From a virus: a stretch of DNA of 64,000 bases. Every line of letters starts with the position of its first letter. The stretch's first letter is position 1. Both the position numbers and the translations under genes were made by a program. The stretch spans positions 1-64,000 of the IMG/VR virus record IMGVR_UViG_3300032240_002475; one strand, 5' to 3'. Shown here piece after piece: positions 14,970-23,087 of the stretch. The notes under the pieces are model-generated. The model did no database searches and was not told the origin of the DNA. It was given only the letters and a program-made list of their open reading frames with translations.

Positions 14970-16542
14970 AATTTTCAACAATTAATTTATCAATAATTTT
15001 ATTTTCTAACATATGAAAAGCTTCCGTTGGGTTTTCAATTATAGGTGTATTATGAGGGTTGAATGAAGTATTCAATAAAACAGGAATCCCTGAGAGTTGA
15101 TAGTATTCATTTAGAATTTCCCAAAATTTTGGTAGTTTTGATTTAACAACAGTTTGAGGTCTTGCGGTTTTATCTGATTTTTGAATAACTGCAGGAATTT
15201 TTTCAATCCACTCTTCTTTTGTGTTATAACATAAAGTCATAAATTCTGAAGTGTACTTTGATTTTGAATAAGTAAAAATATTATCAAAATGTTCGTCCAT
15301 AACAATTGGTGCGAATGGCATTGTATCATATCTATTTAATCTTTTATTTAAAATTTTGTGTGTACCAATCTCAGTTGGTCTTACTAATATACTTCTAGCA
15401 CCTAACGACCTAGGACCAAATTCTGACCCTCCTTGGAACCACCCAACAATTGCACCATCATTTATTTCTTTGGCGATTTCTTTTGGGTTATAGTCCGTTT
15501 TTTTAAAATTGAATTTTTTAGATATTTCTAATATTTCGTTTTCAGTATATGAAATTCCAAAGAAAACATCATTTAACTTAAATGGTTTTGATAATTCACC
15601 TAACTCAACTGATTTATGAATACACGCACCTAATGATAAACCTTCATCTCCCATTGCAGGATAAATATAAATCTCATCAACCCATTCCAATTCATTAATT
15701 TTTTGATTCATTTTTACGTTTGCAAATAATCCTCCAGCAAAACATAGTTTTCTATAATCAGGATATAAATTGTGAATATCATCTAAGAATTTTAAAAATA
15801 AATCTTCAGTTAATTTTTGAAGATTAAATGAAAATACTTCTCTTTGTTTTTGAGTGTTAAGAAGACCTTCTGATTTCATCATATCAACTACAAATTGGGT
15901 TTTGCTATATGTTGATGATGGATAAAATCTAAAACTATCATAATTTATACATGTTTTTAACATATTATAAATTTTTTCATCATAATATCCGTCAGGAGCC
16001 ATTCCCATTAGTTTCCCTTCATCTTTACACATTTTCCAAATTCCTTCACCCCATTCATTATACCCCATAATGCTTGATGTACTAAATCCCCATAAATGTG
16101 ATAAACTGCCAAACGATGCGATTGGTTCACTCTTGATTAATGTCATATTTCCATCTTCACACAAATACATTTTCATGACTGTGGATTCACCACCACCATC
16201 ATATGTAAGTGTTATTATCTTTCCTTCAAACCCACTTGTAAAATAAGCACCATACGCGTGTGCAGTATGATGACTAATTTTTTCATATCTATTGTTTGTG
16301 ATTTTTCTTGCAAATGCGTCAGGTGTTGGGTCAACAAAGACATTATAATCTGCATCTGTAATATTAACACCTGTAAATTTTTGAACAGCTTCGGATGCCA
16401 GTTCAACATTAATATCATAGTTGTCTCCAGCCTTAATTCTTGTCATTCTTTCTTCTTCTAAACAAGAAACAATTTTCCCATCTTTCATTAAGGCAATTGT
16501 CGGACTATGCGAACCTGTAAAAAATCCGTAAATTAAACTCAT
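14953..16542 (-). CDS. NodU/TobZ-type O-carbamoyltransferase, copy A
   Basis: 529 residues with both domains of the family. The N-terminal Kae1/HSP70-like part starts IYGFFTGSHSPTIALMKDGKIVSCLEEERMTR and holds the metal-binding SHHTAHAYGAYFTSGF near 92. The C-terminal YrdC-like part holds VGWFQGGSEFGPRSLGARSI near 375 and GIPVLLNTSFN near 490. The enzyme makes carbamoyl-adenylate from carbamoyl phosphate and ATP and transfers the carbamoyl group to a hydroxyl. In phages it may decorate hydroxymethylated bases or a surface sugar. Overlaps copy B by 4 bp. Confidence 0.9.
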   Translation of the reverse strand: MSLIYGFFTGSHSPTIALMKDGKIVSCLEEERMTRIKAGDNYDINVELASEAVQKFTGVNITDADYNVFVDPTPDAFARKITNNRYEKISHHTAHAYGAYFTSGFEGKIITLTYDGGGESTVMKMYLCEDGNMTLIKSEPIASFGSLSHLWGFSTSSIMGYNEWGEGIWKMCKDEGKLMGMAPDGYYDEKIYNMLKTCINYDSFRFYPSSTYSKTQFVVDMMKSEGLLNTQKQREVFSFNLQKLTEDLFLKFLDDIHNLYPDYRKLCFAGGLFANVKMNQKINELEWVDEIYIYPAMGDEGLSLGACIHKSVELGELSKPFKLNDVFFGISYTENEILEISKKFNFKKTDYNPKEIAKEINDGAIVGWFQGGSEFGPRSLGARSILVRPTEIGTHKILNKRLNRYDTMPFAPIVMDEHFDNIFTYSKSKYTSEFMTLCYNTKEEWIEKIPAVIQKSDKTARPQTVVKSKLPKFWEILNEYYQLSGIPVLLNTSFNPHNTPIIENPTEAFHMLENKIIDKLIVENYVFFT

Positions 16543-18212
16543 AAATTTTTTCTTATGATAAAATTATTGATTACTAAAATATCAAGATTTCTTTCTATAA
16601 ATGTTTTTATTGCATCTTCTGGTGATTCAACCATTGGTTCCTTTGGACCATTAAAACTTGTGTTTAATAATACAGGAACATTTGTTTGGTTGTAAAAACT
16701 TTCAATTAGTTGATAAAACTTTGGATTGTTTTCTTTTGTGACAGATTGATGTCTTGCTGAATTATCTATATGTGTAACTGCAGGTATTTTACTTCTCCAT
16801 TCTTCTTTAACTGTTGTAGTAACTAACATATACGGAGAGTATACGTCTGATTCAAAAACTTTATTTTGATGTTCAAATAAAACTGCTGGCGCAAATGGTC
16901 TATACCATTCTCTACCTTTGATGTCTGAATTTATATGACCTGTCATCCAAGAGTTAATTGGAGATGCAATAATAGAACGATTACCTAAAGCTCTTGGACC
17001 AATTTCAGAACCTCCTTGAAACCATCCAATAACTCTATTTTGTCTCAACCAATGTGTAGTATCAGCAATTAATGTATCAAAATTTTCATATTCAGTATGA
17101 AGTAATTCTGGATACTTATTTAAACTTTCAATAATTTCTGATTTGGAATATGTTTTTCCAATATAAGGATTTAATGGTTCTGTAGATTCAATGTCTACAA
17201 GTTTTTGTTGAGCGTACCAAGCACATCCTAATGGTATTCCACTATCATCACTTGGTGGAATAAAATAACAATTCTCATATAATCCTGAATTTAAGATTTT
17301 TTCGTTTGAATTGCAATTTAAAAATGAACCGCCAGCAACACAAACATTTTTTGAGTTTGTTTTATTTTTAGCAATTTTGGCTAAAATAAGAGATGCTCTT
17401 TCTTGTTCTCTTTGATAAATTCCCGCAACACAAGCTCTTGAAAAGAAATCAGACTTCCAAGATACTCTTGGGTATATTGGATTGTTTGGTATGAATATAT
17501 CATCCCCTAAATCTTTAATAAATTCAGGTGCCTCATCAACAATTTTATCATCAGCATAAGACGCTAACCCCATTAATTTACCTGCTGGCCAAGTATGTTC
17601 ATTTGGTTCGTAAATTAATTGTAAAGAACCTTGAGAATATACTGTACCTACTGATACATCTTCTCCTGTATCAATCGGCACAGGATATTTTATCCATTTT
17701 TTATAAACTTCATTATATTTTTCTTTGGTAAAATAATAAATTGAAATTCCTTCTGTCCAATCTTCATCAGGATTTAATCCCGTTCTATCAACATCATACC
17801 ACTTGGTCAATTTATTTTTATAATTCAAAATACTACCTGAAGCATCTGCAACAATTACTGCGGCATTATCGAATCCTGAACTAAAAAATGTTGAATATGC
17901 GTGAGCCAAATGATGAGGAATAAAAAATAATATCTCTCTTTTTAAATCATTATATTTTTTAAAAAATTGTTGTCCAACATTATCTTCGATTTCTGTCGTA
18001 CTATAAACATAATAATCAATATCTCTATGTGTTATGTTTAATGCATTTAAACAATAAGTTATTGATTCAAAAGGTATGAGACCTCCCTGCCAAGCTCCAT
18101 CATGTTTAAGACGAGAAAGTCTTTCTTGAGTAATACCCACAGCAACTTTTCCGTTCTCAATAATTACGGCACCTTTATCGTGTCCTACTGAAAATCCTAA
18201 TACTCTCATCAA
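16539..18212 (-). CDS. NodU/TobZ-type O-carbamoyltransferase, copy B
   Basis: 557 residues, with the same two-domain plan as copy A but clearly diverged. It has VLGFSVGHDKGAVIIENGKV at the start, FIPHHLAHAYSTFFSSGF near 97, VCVAGGSFLNCNSN near 290 and VIGWFQGGSEIGPRALGNRS near 395. The stop overlaps the start of copy A (ATGA), which indicates a bicistronic unit. Retention of all motifs in both copies suggests two substrates or a hetero-oligomer rather than a redundant duplicate. Confidence 0.9.
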   Translation of the reverse strand: MMRVLGFSVGHDKGAVIIENGKVAVGITQERLSRLKHDGAWQGGLIPFESITYCLNALNITHRDIDYYVYSTTEIEDNVGQQFFKKYNDLKREILFFIPHHLAHAYSTFFSSGFDNAAVIVADASGSILNYKNKLTKWYDVDRTGLNPDEDWTEGISIYYFTKEKYNEVYKKWIKYPVPIDTGEDVSVGTVYSQGSLQLIYEPNEHTWPAGKLMGLASYADDKIVDEAPEFIKDLGDDIFIPNNPIYPRVSWKSDFFSRACVAGIYQREQERASLILAKIAKNKTNSKNVCVAGGSFLNCNSNEKILNSGLYENCYFIPPSDDSGIPLGCAWYAQQKLVDIESTEPLNPYIGKTYSKSEIIESLNKYPELLHTEYENFDTLIADTTHWLRQNRVIGWFQGGSEIGPRALGNRSIIASPINSWMTGHINSDIKGREWYRPFAPAVLFEHQNKVFESDVYSPYMLVTTTVKEEWRSKIPAVTHIDNSARHQSVTKENNPKFYQLIESFYNQTNVPVLLNTSFNGPKEPMVESPEDAIKTFIERNLDILVINNFIIRKNL

Positions 18213-18226
18213 TGTTTTTTTTTAAC

Positions 18227-18520
18227 TTACGCCTGTTCCGTAGACTCAGGTTCTTTATCATTTTGGTTCATACTAACCGCACTTCCTTCTGGAAGGTCTT
18301 CTTCGCATTTATAAATGTGGACTTGGTTGTTATGTTGAAAGACGATTACTTTCTTAACGTCTTCTCCTAAGTTTATGTCTCCAACAATGTCGACAACAAT
18401 ACCATCACCTTCATTAAGAATTAGACCTAATGCTCTTGCAAAGATTAATGATGCGTTTAATAGGTCTTGTGGATTTTGTAATTGTCCTGCCTCTTCTGGA
18501 TTTGTGTAATTTTCTTGCAT
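18227..18520 (-). CDS. Hypothetical phage protein, 97 aa
   Basis: Acidic protein with LLNASLIFARALGLILNEGDGIVVDIVGD in the middle, then a beta-rich VKKVIVFQHNNQVHIYKCEEDLPEG. Fourteen bases upstream of copy B of the carbamoyltransferase and on the same strand. Resembles small conserved phage proteins, but I cannot name the family. Confidence 0.55.
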   Translation of the reverse strand: MQENYTNPEEAGQLQNPQDLLNASLIFARALGLILNEGDGIVVDIVGDINLGEDVKKVIVFQHNNQVHIYKCEEDLPEGSAVSMNQNDKEPESTEQA

Positions 18521-18526
18521 AATATT

Positions 18527-18820
18527 TTATTCTGTTTTGTGTTCAAAGTATTCCTCAAACTGCTTTGCAGCTTTTGGGTTTATTTCTTTCAAATTTTCTA
18601 ATGAAAGTTCATATCTTCCGTTGTCAATGGATATATTAAAATTTTCTTCACGTAAACTATCACATTCTATTGATAGACTATCGTTCACATGATTCAAATT
18701 ATATATTTCGGTTTGTTGACTTTTAACTGTTGCAATATCATTGCACCACATAACGGTCATCCATAACAATGTTAAAATTGTTAATACCCATAACCCTCTT
18801 AATTTAGTTTCTGTTGTCAT
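18527..18820 (-). CDS. Membrane-anchored coiled-coil protein, 97 aa
   Basis: Single N-terminal membrane helix LRGLWVLTILTLLWMTVMW (about 8-26), then a heptad-like coiled coil (VKSQQTEIYNLNHVNDSLSIECDSLREENF). The shape fits an inner-membrane spanin or Rz-like protein, but the paired outer-membrane partner was not found beside it, so the role stays open. Confidence 0.55.
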   Translation of the reverse strand: MTTETKLRGLWVLTILTLLWMTVMWCNDIATVKSQQTEIYNLNHVNDSLSIECDSLREENFNISIDNGRYELSLENLKEINPKAAKQFEEYFEHKTE

Positions 18821-18849
18821 ATTTATCTTTTTAAATTTAATAAAGTTTT

Positions 18850-19338
18850 TTAATAAACAAATGATTTTTGATATTCATTCCAAACCTTTTGGACACTTGC
18901 ATTCTCACCAACTATTGTTGGTGTAAATGGTTTATGTTTCATTGGCATTTTAGCTTCTTCAGGAGTTTTACTTCCTTTCTTAAGGTTACATTTAAAACAA
19001 GAAGTAACCAAGTTTGTCCATTCATTTCCACCACCCCTTGATTTAGGAATAACGTGGTCTAAAGTCAAATTTTTATTTGACCCACAATAAACGCATTCAT
19101 AATTATCCCTCTTATAAATTCTTGGTCTACTTGCCCTTAAAGTCCTTACGTGATGTCTAATGTATTTTAGTAATCTAATAATTAAAGGGCGCACGTATGT
19201 TTTGTATCCAGTGATAATAGGTGATTCGTCTGATTTAATAACCTCAGCCTTACCTTTATCAACCAACACAAATCCCCTCCTAATACTTGTAATATTCAGG
19301 GGTGTGTAATCATAATTTAATACTAGCACAGTACTCAT
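18850..19338 (-). CDS. HNH endonuclease
   Basis: 162 residues. A classical HNH fold with zinc knuckles: YECVYCGS near 79, LTLDHVIPKSRGGGNEWTNLV near 91-111 (catalytic D-H and N), and CFKCNLKKGSKTP near 115. The N-terminus VLVLNYDYTPLNITSIRRGFVLV is shared with free-standing bacterial and phage HNH proteins of the RRXRR-less type. It cuts DNA; it could be a homing-type or a host-DNA-degrading enzyme. It stands alone, so no intron link was seen. Confidence 0.88.
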   Translation of the reverse strand: MSTVLVLNYDYTPLNITSIRRGFVLVDKGKAEVIKSDESPIITGYKTYVRPLIIRLLKYIRHHVRTLRASRPRIYKRDNYECVYCGSNKNLTLDHVIPKSRGGGNEWTNLVTSCFKCNLKKGSKTPEEAKMPMKHKPFTPTIVGENASVQKVWNEYQKSFVY

Positions 19339-19382
19339 TTAATCCAATTTTTACAAACTTAAGTGATTTAGATAATAAAAAC

Positions 19383-19411
19383 AAAAAAGGGGTCAATTTT
19401 ATCGACCCCTT
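19383..19411 (-). terminator. Intrinsic terminator for - strand micro-ORF
   Basis: AAGGGGTC/GACCCCTT stem, with a T run on the - strand side (AAAAAA at 19383-19388 on +). It lies just after the stop of the 33-codon frame at 19427-19528. Confidence 0.7.
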
Positions 19412-19426
19412 CTATATACTCATGAT

Positions 19427-19528
19427 TTAGCAAAAGTTTATGGTTCGAGATTTTCCAATTCTCAATACATCCGAGTTCTCATATTTTTGGTTAGTTCCCA
19501 AAAGACACGTTATTTTGTCTATCATCAT
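19427..19528 (-). CDS. Micro-ORF, 33 aa, with its own late box and terminator
   Basis: ATG at 19528, stop TAA at 19427-19429, encoding MMIDKITCLLGTNQKYEN... ending TINFC. A TATTTATTG box ends 2 nt before the ATG (19531-19539) and an intrinsic terminator follows the stop, so the whole promoter-gene-terminator unit fills what would otherwise be a 256-bp gap. The peptide has two Cys and no recognised family. Confidence 0.5.
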   Translation of the reverse strand: MMIDKITCLLGTNQKYENSDVLRIGKSRTINFC

Positions 19529-19573
19529 TACAATAAATATCCATAAAAATTTCTCAAAATCAAATTATTTTTA

Positions 19574-19581
19574 TATCTTTG
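19574..19581 (+). promoter_or_regulatory. Bacteroidetes-type -7 box TATCTTTG
   Basis: TATCTTTG 13 nt before the ATG of the lipoprotein gene at 19595. Confidence 0.55.
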
Positions 19582-19594
19582 TAAAAAAACGAAT

Positions 19595-20356
19595 ATGAAA
19601 CTAAAACAATTATTTGTCGGATTTATTTCCTTATCAGTAATCCTTGCATCTTGTTCCAAAGAAGAATCTTATGTGCCAAAACAAGAGGCCGTTACAGAAA
19701 CTATGTCTGTTGCCCCGATGGCAACGACAACTGTTGCAACTTCAGTTGAAACTCCAAAGGCATATATTTTTATTGAGCCTCAATCAAAACTTAGTTTAAT
19801 TGTTAATTATTTAAAAACGACACCTCACAGTGTTCAAACAACATTAAACACACCATTCTATGGGTTTTTTACTGGGTCACCAATCAAAACAACAAATTAC
19901 ACTGACTTGTTAAATTATGTTGATATGCCGTATTGGTATAATGGAACATTACCTTCAGTTGTTCAATCAGAAATTCCACAATCGTCTGGTGGTGTTGATT
20001 CATATGGTAACACAAAAACCGCATATAACTTTTTAACTATCAAAATTAATAAAGGAACCCTTGACGAATATGCATGGGTTACAGTTTTAATTCCAACAAG
20101 TGCAATGTCAAATGACAGTAAAAAACAAGTTAAAATTGCTTACTACAGTAAGAACGAAAATGTTATAACATCAAGTGGTAATAACACTCAGACAGTTTTT
20201 AGTACTAATTCTACGTTATATTCTTATGTATTAAATTACACAGGAACACGTATTCCTAAAGGACAATATAGAGTATATAGTACTTATGGTGGTACTGAAA
20301 TGAGAGTTAAATTTAACACTACAAATGACGTTTATTTCAGAGGAGCATCGAATTAA
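19595..20356 (+). CDS. Secreted lipoprotein, 253 aa
   Basis: Signal peptide KLKQLFVGFISLSVILAS followed by C-S-K-E-E (lipidated Cys at residue 20), typical of Bacteroidetes. The mature part is Thr/Ser/Val-rich and beta-like, with AWVTVLIPTSAMSND and a C-terminal RIPKGQYRVYSTYGGTEMRVKF. Driven by a host-type promoter box, so probably expressed early. Function not recognised; it may coat the host surface. Confidence 0.7.
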   Translation: MKLKQLFVGFISLSVILASCSKEESYVPKQEAVTETMSVAPMATTTVATSVETPKAYIFIEPQSKLSLIVNYLKTTPHSVQTTLNTPFYGFFTGSPIKTTNYTDLLNYVDMPYWYNGTLPSVVQSEIPQSSGGVDSYGNTKTAYNFLTIKINKGTLDEYAWVTVLIPTSAMSNDSKKQVKIAYYSKNENVITSSGNNTQTVFSTNSTLYSYVLNYTGTRIPKGQYRVYSTYGGTEMRVKFNTTNDVYFRGASN

Positions 20357-20390
20357 TTGACTTTGGGTATATTTATATTATTATAAGACT

Positions 20391-20489
20391 ATGGAAAACA
20401 TGAACTTAAATACTAATTTGGGCACACCGACAACTCCTAATGGAGATGGGGGCACTATGTGTTTATGTTCAGAGGCAAGTGGTTGGTAA
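20391..20489 (+). CDS. Micro-ORF, 32 aa, Cys-x-Cys peptide
   Basis: Begins MENMNLNTNLGTPTTPNGDG and ends TMCLCSEASGW. A TATTTATA box lies at 20370-20377 and a strong terminator follows at 20512-20545, so it is a complete one-gene unit. The short Thr/Asn/Gly leader and C-x-C tail could fit a secreted or modified peptide, but no modifying enzyme is adjacent. Confidence 0.5.
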   Translation: MENMNLNTNLGTPTTPNGDGGTMCLCSEASGW

Positions 20490-20511
20490 TTAAAAATAAA
20501 GCCAAATATTA

Positions 20512-20545
20512 AAACCCTGAACATTGAAAGTTCGGGGTTTTTTAT
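20512..20545 (+). terminator. Intrinsic terminator
   Basis: AACCCTGAAC-attgaaa-GTTCGGGGTT stem followed by Ts. A near copy of this terminator lies at 25388-25427 after another micro-ORF. Confidence 0.85.
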
Positions 20546-20546
20546 T

Positions 20547-20554
20547 TACCTTTG
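20547..20554 (+). promoter_or_regulatory. Bacteroidetes-type -7 box TACCTTTG before tRNA-Pro
   Basis: TACCTTTG 9 nt before tRNA-Pro, with a TTG about 20 bp further upstream as the -33 element. Confidence 0.5.
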
Positions 20555-20563
20555 TTAAACAAT

Positions 20564-20637
20564 CGGAGAGTAGTACAGTCAGGTAGTATGCTTGGTTTGG
20601 GACCAAGAGGTCGTAGGTTCGAATCCTGCTTCTCCGA
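20564..20637 (+). tRNA. tRNA-Pro (TGG)
   Basis: Acceptor CGGAGAG/TTCTCCG, anticodon stem CTTGG/CCAAG with loop TTTGGGA (TGG) and T-loop TTCGAAT. CCA is not fully encoded. Confidence 0.93.
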
Positions 20638-20645
20638 CATAAATT

Positions 20646-20717
20646 GTCTCCTTAGCTCAGTGGTAGAGCTCTTCGCTGTTAACGAAGAAGTCCAAGGTTC
20701 GAATCCTTGAGGGGACG
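20646..20717 (+). tRNA. tRNA-Asn (GTT)
   Basis: Acceptor GTCTCCT/AGGGGAC, D-arm GCTCAGTGGTAGAGC, anticodon loop CTGTTAA (GTT) on stem CTTCG/CGAAG, and T-loop TTCGAAT. Confidence 0.93.
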
Positions 20718-20801
20718 CGACGGGTAGGGTGGAAAAAATTTCCAATGTTGTAGTATCGTGGATGGAGAAATCCTGAAGCATAAACGGACAAAAAGAAAGA
20801 A
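20718..20801 (+). other. Non-coding spacer with small hairpins
   Basis: 84 bp between tRNA-Asn and the endolysin gene. It holds two small hairpins (GGAAA-AAA-TTTCC and GGAT-GGAGAA-ATCC) but no frame or promoter that I can support. It may be the endolysin mRNA leader, processed from the tRNA transcript. Confidence 0.4.
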
Positions 20802-21287
20802 ATGAAGAGAAAAGTTTTCTTATTGACGTTAGTGTTGTTCTTTATAGGTTCACCACTAAAAACAAGTGAGATGTTGGCACAAACAAAAGAAAATGTTCAA
20901 GAGAACATAACACATGAAAGTTTGTACGAACAGATAATTAAATTTGGTATTAAATTTCCTGATGTTGTGTTTGCACAAGCAGTATTAGAGTCAGGAGATT
21001 TTACCTCAAAGTTATTCCAATCAGCGAACAACTTGTTTGGTATGAAAATACCATCAGAACGTGAATCAGCGGCAATTGGTCAAACCAAAAGCGGGTATTC
21101 AAAATATGACGATTGGAATTTTAGTGTATATGATTACTTTTTGTGGCAAGATTATATGTTAAAAAAACATGGTGATTTGACAAAATCTCAGTATCTTGCA
21201 CTACTTGGTAGGATATATGCTGAAGACAAAAAATACATTAGTAGTATTAAACGAGTAATCGGAGAGCACCAAAGTATTTTGAATTAA
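20802..21287 (+). CDS. Exported glucosaminidase (endolysin candidate)
   Basis: 161 residues. Signal peptide RKVFLLTLVLFFIGSPL at the start, then a FlgJ/endo-beta-N-acetylglucosaminidase domain: VVFAQAVLESGDFTSKLF near 58 with the catalytic Glu, SANNLFGMK near 77, YSKYDDWNFSVYDYFLWQDYM near 100-120. The enzyme cleaves peptidoglycan glycan chains. A signal-bearing lytic enzyme this size fits a Sec-exported endolysin, or a host-surface modifier. It lies between tRNA genes and is probably processed from the same transcript. Confidence 0.85.
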   Translation: MKRKVFLLTLVLFFIGSPLKTSEMLAQTKENVQENITHESLYEQIIKFGIKFPDVVFAQAVLESGDFTSKLFQSANNLFGMKIPSERESAAIGQTKSGYSKYDDWNFSVYDYFLWQDYMLKKHGDLTKSQYLALLGRIYAEDKKYISSIKRVIGEHQSILN

Positions 21288-21290
21288 AAT

Positions 21291-21364
21291 GGGATGTTAG
21301 TAGAGTTGGTTACAATGCGTCCCTGTCACGGACGAGGTCACGGGTTCGAGTCCCGTACGTCCCG
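21291..21364 (+). tRNA. tRNA-Asp (GTC)
   Basis: Acceptor GGGATGT/ACGTCCC, anticodon stem CGTCC/GGACG with loop CTGTCAC (GTC), and T-arm ACGGG/CCCGT. Starts 3 bp after the endolysin stop. Confidence 0.92.
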
Positions 21365-21368
21365 CAAA

Positions 21369-21415
21369 GCAGATAAAATGTGTAGTAACTGCAGAGAAGG
21401 TACCTCTCACTACAC
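21369..21415 (+). ncRNA. Structured spacer RNA between tRNA-Asp and tRNA-Gly
   Basis: A 7-bp helix GTGTAGT (21380-21386)/ACTACAC (21409-21415) encloses a small AGAG/CTCT hairpin. GCAG at 21369-21372 could pair with CTGC at 21389-21392 and cross the helix as a weak pseudoknot. It may only be a processing signal for the tRNA precursor. Confidence 0.3.
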
Positions 21416-21421
21416 TCTTAA

Positions 21422-21494
21422 GCGGAAGTAGCTCATTTGGTAGAGCACCGTCCTTCCAAGTCGGGGGTGGCCAGTTCGAGCCTGGTCTTCCGCT
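21422..21494 (+). tRNA. tRNA-Gly (TCC)
   Basis: Acceptor GCGGAAG/CTTCCGC, D-arm GCTCATTTGGTAGAGC, anticodon loop CTTCCAA (TCC) and T-loop TTCGAGC. Confidence 0.92.
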
Positions 21495-21546
21495 CATAGG
21501 GTCTGAGGGAGTCCCTTAAACGGATAAATAACGTGTCCCTCTCATT

Positions 21547-21620
21547 GCTTCCTTAGCTCAGCAGGCCAGAGCAACTGATTTGTAATCAGTAGGTCGTCAG
21601 TTCGATTCTGACAGGAAGCT
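21547..21620 (+). tRNA. tRNA-Thr (TGT)
   Basis: Acceptor GCTTCCT/AGGAAGC, anticodon stem ACTGA/TCAGT with loop TTTGTAA (TGT), and T-arm GTCAG/CTGAC. Confidence 0.93.
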
Positions 21621-21634
21621 CAAAATTTTTATTT

Positions 21635-21868
21635 ATGAATATTTTTATTGCTTATTACGTTATATGCGTAATTTATTGTTTCTATCAGTTATTTAAAAAC
21701 CTTAGTAAAAGGTATAGTGATGACCCAACAGGTGGTTCGCCTGAATTAGATACTATCATGGTTATTATGATGGCTTGGGTCTTAGCACCTATTGATGTAT
21801 CTTTGACTTGGATTAGATGGTACAAAGAAGCAGAAATTGCAAGAAAAAAACACACAAAAGTTTTTTAA
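21635..21868 (+). CDS. Small membrane protein, 77 aa
   Basis: Two hydrophobic segments (IFIAYYVICVIYCFYQLF at 3-20 and IMVIMMAWVLAPIDVSLTWI at about 42-61) with a basic tail. Starts 15 bp after tRNA-Thr and abuts the next gene exactly. Family not recognised. Confidence 0.6.
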   Translation: MNIFIAYYVICVIYCFYQLFKNLSKRYSDDPTGGSPELDTIMVIMMAWVLAPIDVSLTWIRWYKEAEIARKKHTKVF

Positions 21869-22216
21869 ATGGCACACCCTAATGTACATGCTAAATCATC
21901 CGCCAAAAAATTTGGTGGAAAACCAGAAGATTATATTCATCTCCATGAATGGTTAGATGAAACAAAAGGATGGTTTGGGGATTCTCTTCATAGAATGTTT
22001 AGACATCATAGTGAAGGTATTTTTGAGATGGAAAAACGTTTTGGTGTTGAATTTAAAAACAGTGATGGTAAAACAGTTTACACTCGATATGTTGGTGAAC
22101 AACATGTAAAAGAAGATTGTAATAACTATATCCCATCAGCCAAAGAATGGGTTAATAACATTACAACAAACCAAAGACCTCAATGGATGACCAGAACACT
22201 TAAACTGGAAGACTAA
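21869..22216 (+). CDS. DUF6915-like protein, 115 aa
   Basis: MAHPNVHAKSSAKKFGG, HLHEWLDETKGWFGDSLHRM and FRHHSEGIFEMEKRFG match the DUF6915 group, small His-rich proteins found in phages and bacteria (typical pattern MAHP...SxxKxGG...HxWxDxxK...HRxxRHHxEGIF). The many conserved His suggest metal binding, but no function is established. The start follows the previous stop without a gap. Confidence 0.75.
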   Translation: MAHPNVHAKSSAKKFGGKPEDYIHLHEWLDETKGWFGDSLHRMFRHHSEGIFEMEKRFGVEFKNSDGKTVYTRYVGEQHVKEDCNNYIPSAKEWVNNITTNQRPQWMTRTLKLED

Positions 22217-22225
22217 TATTTATTA
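22217..22225 (+). promoter_or_regulatory. Late-promoter-like box TATTTATTA
   Basis: TATTTATTA 2 nt before the ATG at 22228. Confidence 0.5.
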
Positions 22226-22227
22226 TC

Positions 22228-22968
22228 ATGGCAAGAAGAAAAGTAAATTCGTTTAAATTATTAACTCCTGAAGATAAGCAATATCTTAGAAGAGTTTGTA
22301 GATACTTAGGTTCACTCGGAATGCAAGACGGTAGCATTGAAATGGATATAGATACTGGTTTTGATTTTGATTTTTCTGATATTTATTGGGAAGAAGAAAC
22401 TCATTTTTCAAATAACTACAGCGCTGAAGTTCCTGATGGATTGACGCCAATCTTTAAAAAAATTGCAGATTACATCCAAGAAAATGATATATTTCAAAGT
22501 CCTAATGATGAGGAATTAAATTATGAAAGAATTGATTTTGATATTGATTGTGAAAGACAAGAATTATCTGTAAATCATTGGTGGACTTTCTATGCTAGAG
22601 GTGATGGTAATAGTGTTACTTGGGATGCCGAAGAAGATAAAGAAATGTTTGAAGAGTGGGAAAAAGATGGTGTTTTTGAAGACCTTACAATTCCTGATAA
22701 TGGAATATTAACCGTAAAATATAATGGTTCTGGTGATTCTGGATATATTGAGAGTAGTTTTGAAGAAACTTCCGACGGAGTTCCTACATCAATAGAAGAT
22801 TGGTGTTACAATCAACTTGAAAGAAATTTTGGTGGGTGGGAAATTAATGAAGGTTCTGATGGTGAATTTATATTCAATTTCCATGATACGACTATCGAAT
22901 TGAATCACACTTATAATACTGAAGAAAACGCAACTGACACTATCTACGAAGAAAGTTTTGCCGAGTAA
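22228..22968 (+). CDS. Acidic hypothetical protein, 246 aa
   Basis: Basic N-terminus (ARRKVNSFKLLTPEDKQYLRR) and a strongly acidic remainder, with a beta-rich block ILTVKYNGSGDSGYIESSFEE near 168. A late-type box sits directly before its ATG, so it may be expressed with virion genes. No family recognised. Confidence 0.6.
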   Translation: MARRKVNSFKLLTPEDKQYLRRVCRYLGSLGMQDGSIEMDIDTGFDFDFSDIYWEEETHFSNNYSAEVPDGLTPIFKKIADYIQENDIFQSPNDEELNYERIDFDIDCERQELSVNHWWTFYARGDGNSVTWDAEEDKEMFEEWEKDGVFEDLTIPDNGILTVKYNGSGDSGYIESSFEETSDGVPTSIEDWCYNQLERNFGGWEINEGSDGEFIFNFHDTTIELNHTYNTEENATDTIYEESFAE

Positions 22969-22995
22969 TCCTTTGATTTATTAATTTAAATTCCG

Positions 22996-23003
22996 TATCT
23001 TTG
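22996..23003 (+). promoter_or_regulatory. Bacteroidetes-type -7 box TATCTTTG before tRNA-Arg
   Basis: TATCTTTG 9 nt before tRNA-Arg. Confidence 0.6.
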
Positions 23004-23012
23004 TTATACATT

Positions 23013-23086
23013 GGTTCGGTAGCTCAGTTGGATAGAGCAACAGCCTTCTAAGCTGTGGGTCAAAGGTTCGAATCCTTTCCGAATCA
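23013..23086 (+). tRNA. tRNA-Arg (TCT)
   Basis: Acceptor GGTTCGG/CCGAATC, D-arm GCTCAGTTGGATAGAGC, anticodon stem ACAGC/GCTGT with loop CTTCTAA (TCT), and T-loop TTCGAAT. Confidence 0.93.
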
Positions 23087-23087
23087 C

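Noticed and set aside
18850-19338. HNH gene as part of a group I intron
   Set aside because: Neighbouring genes are intact and no intron core or split gene was seen.
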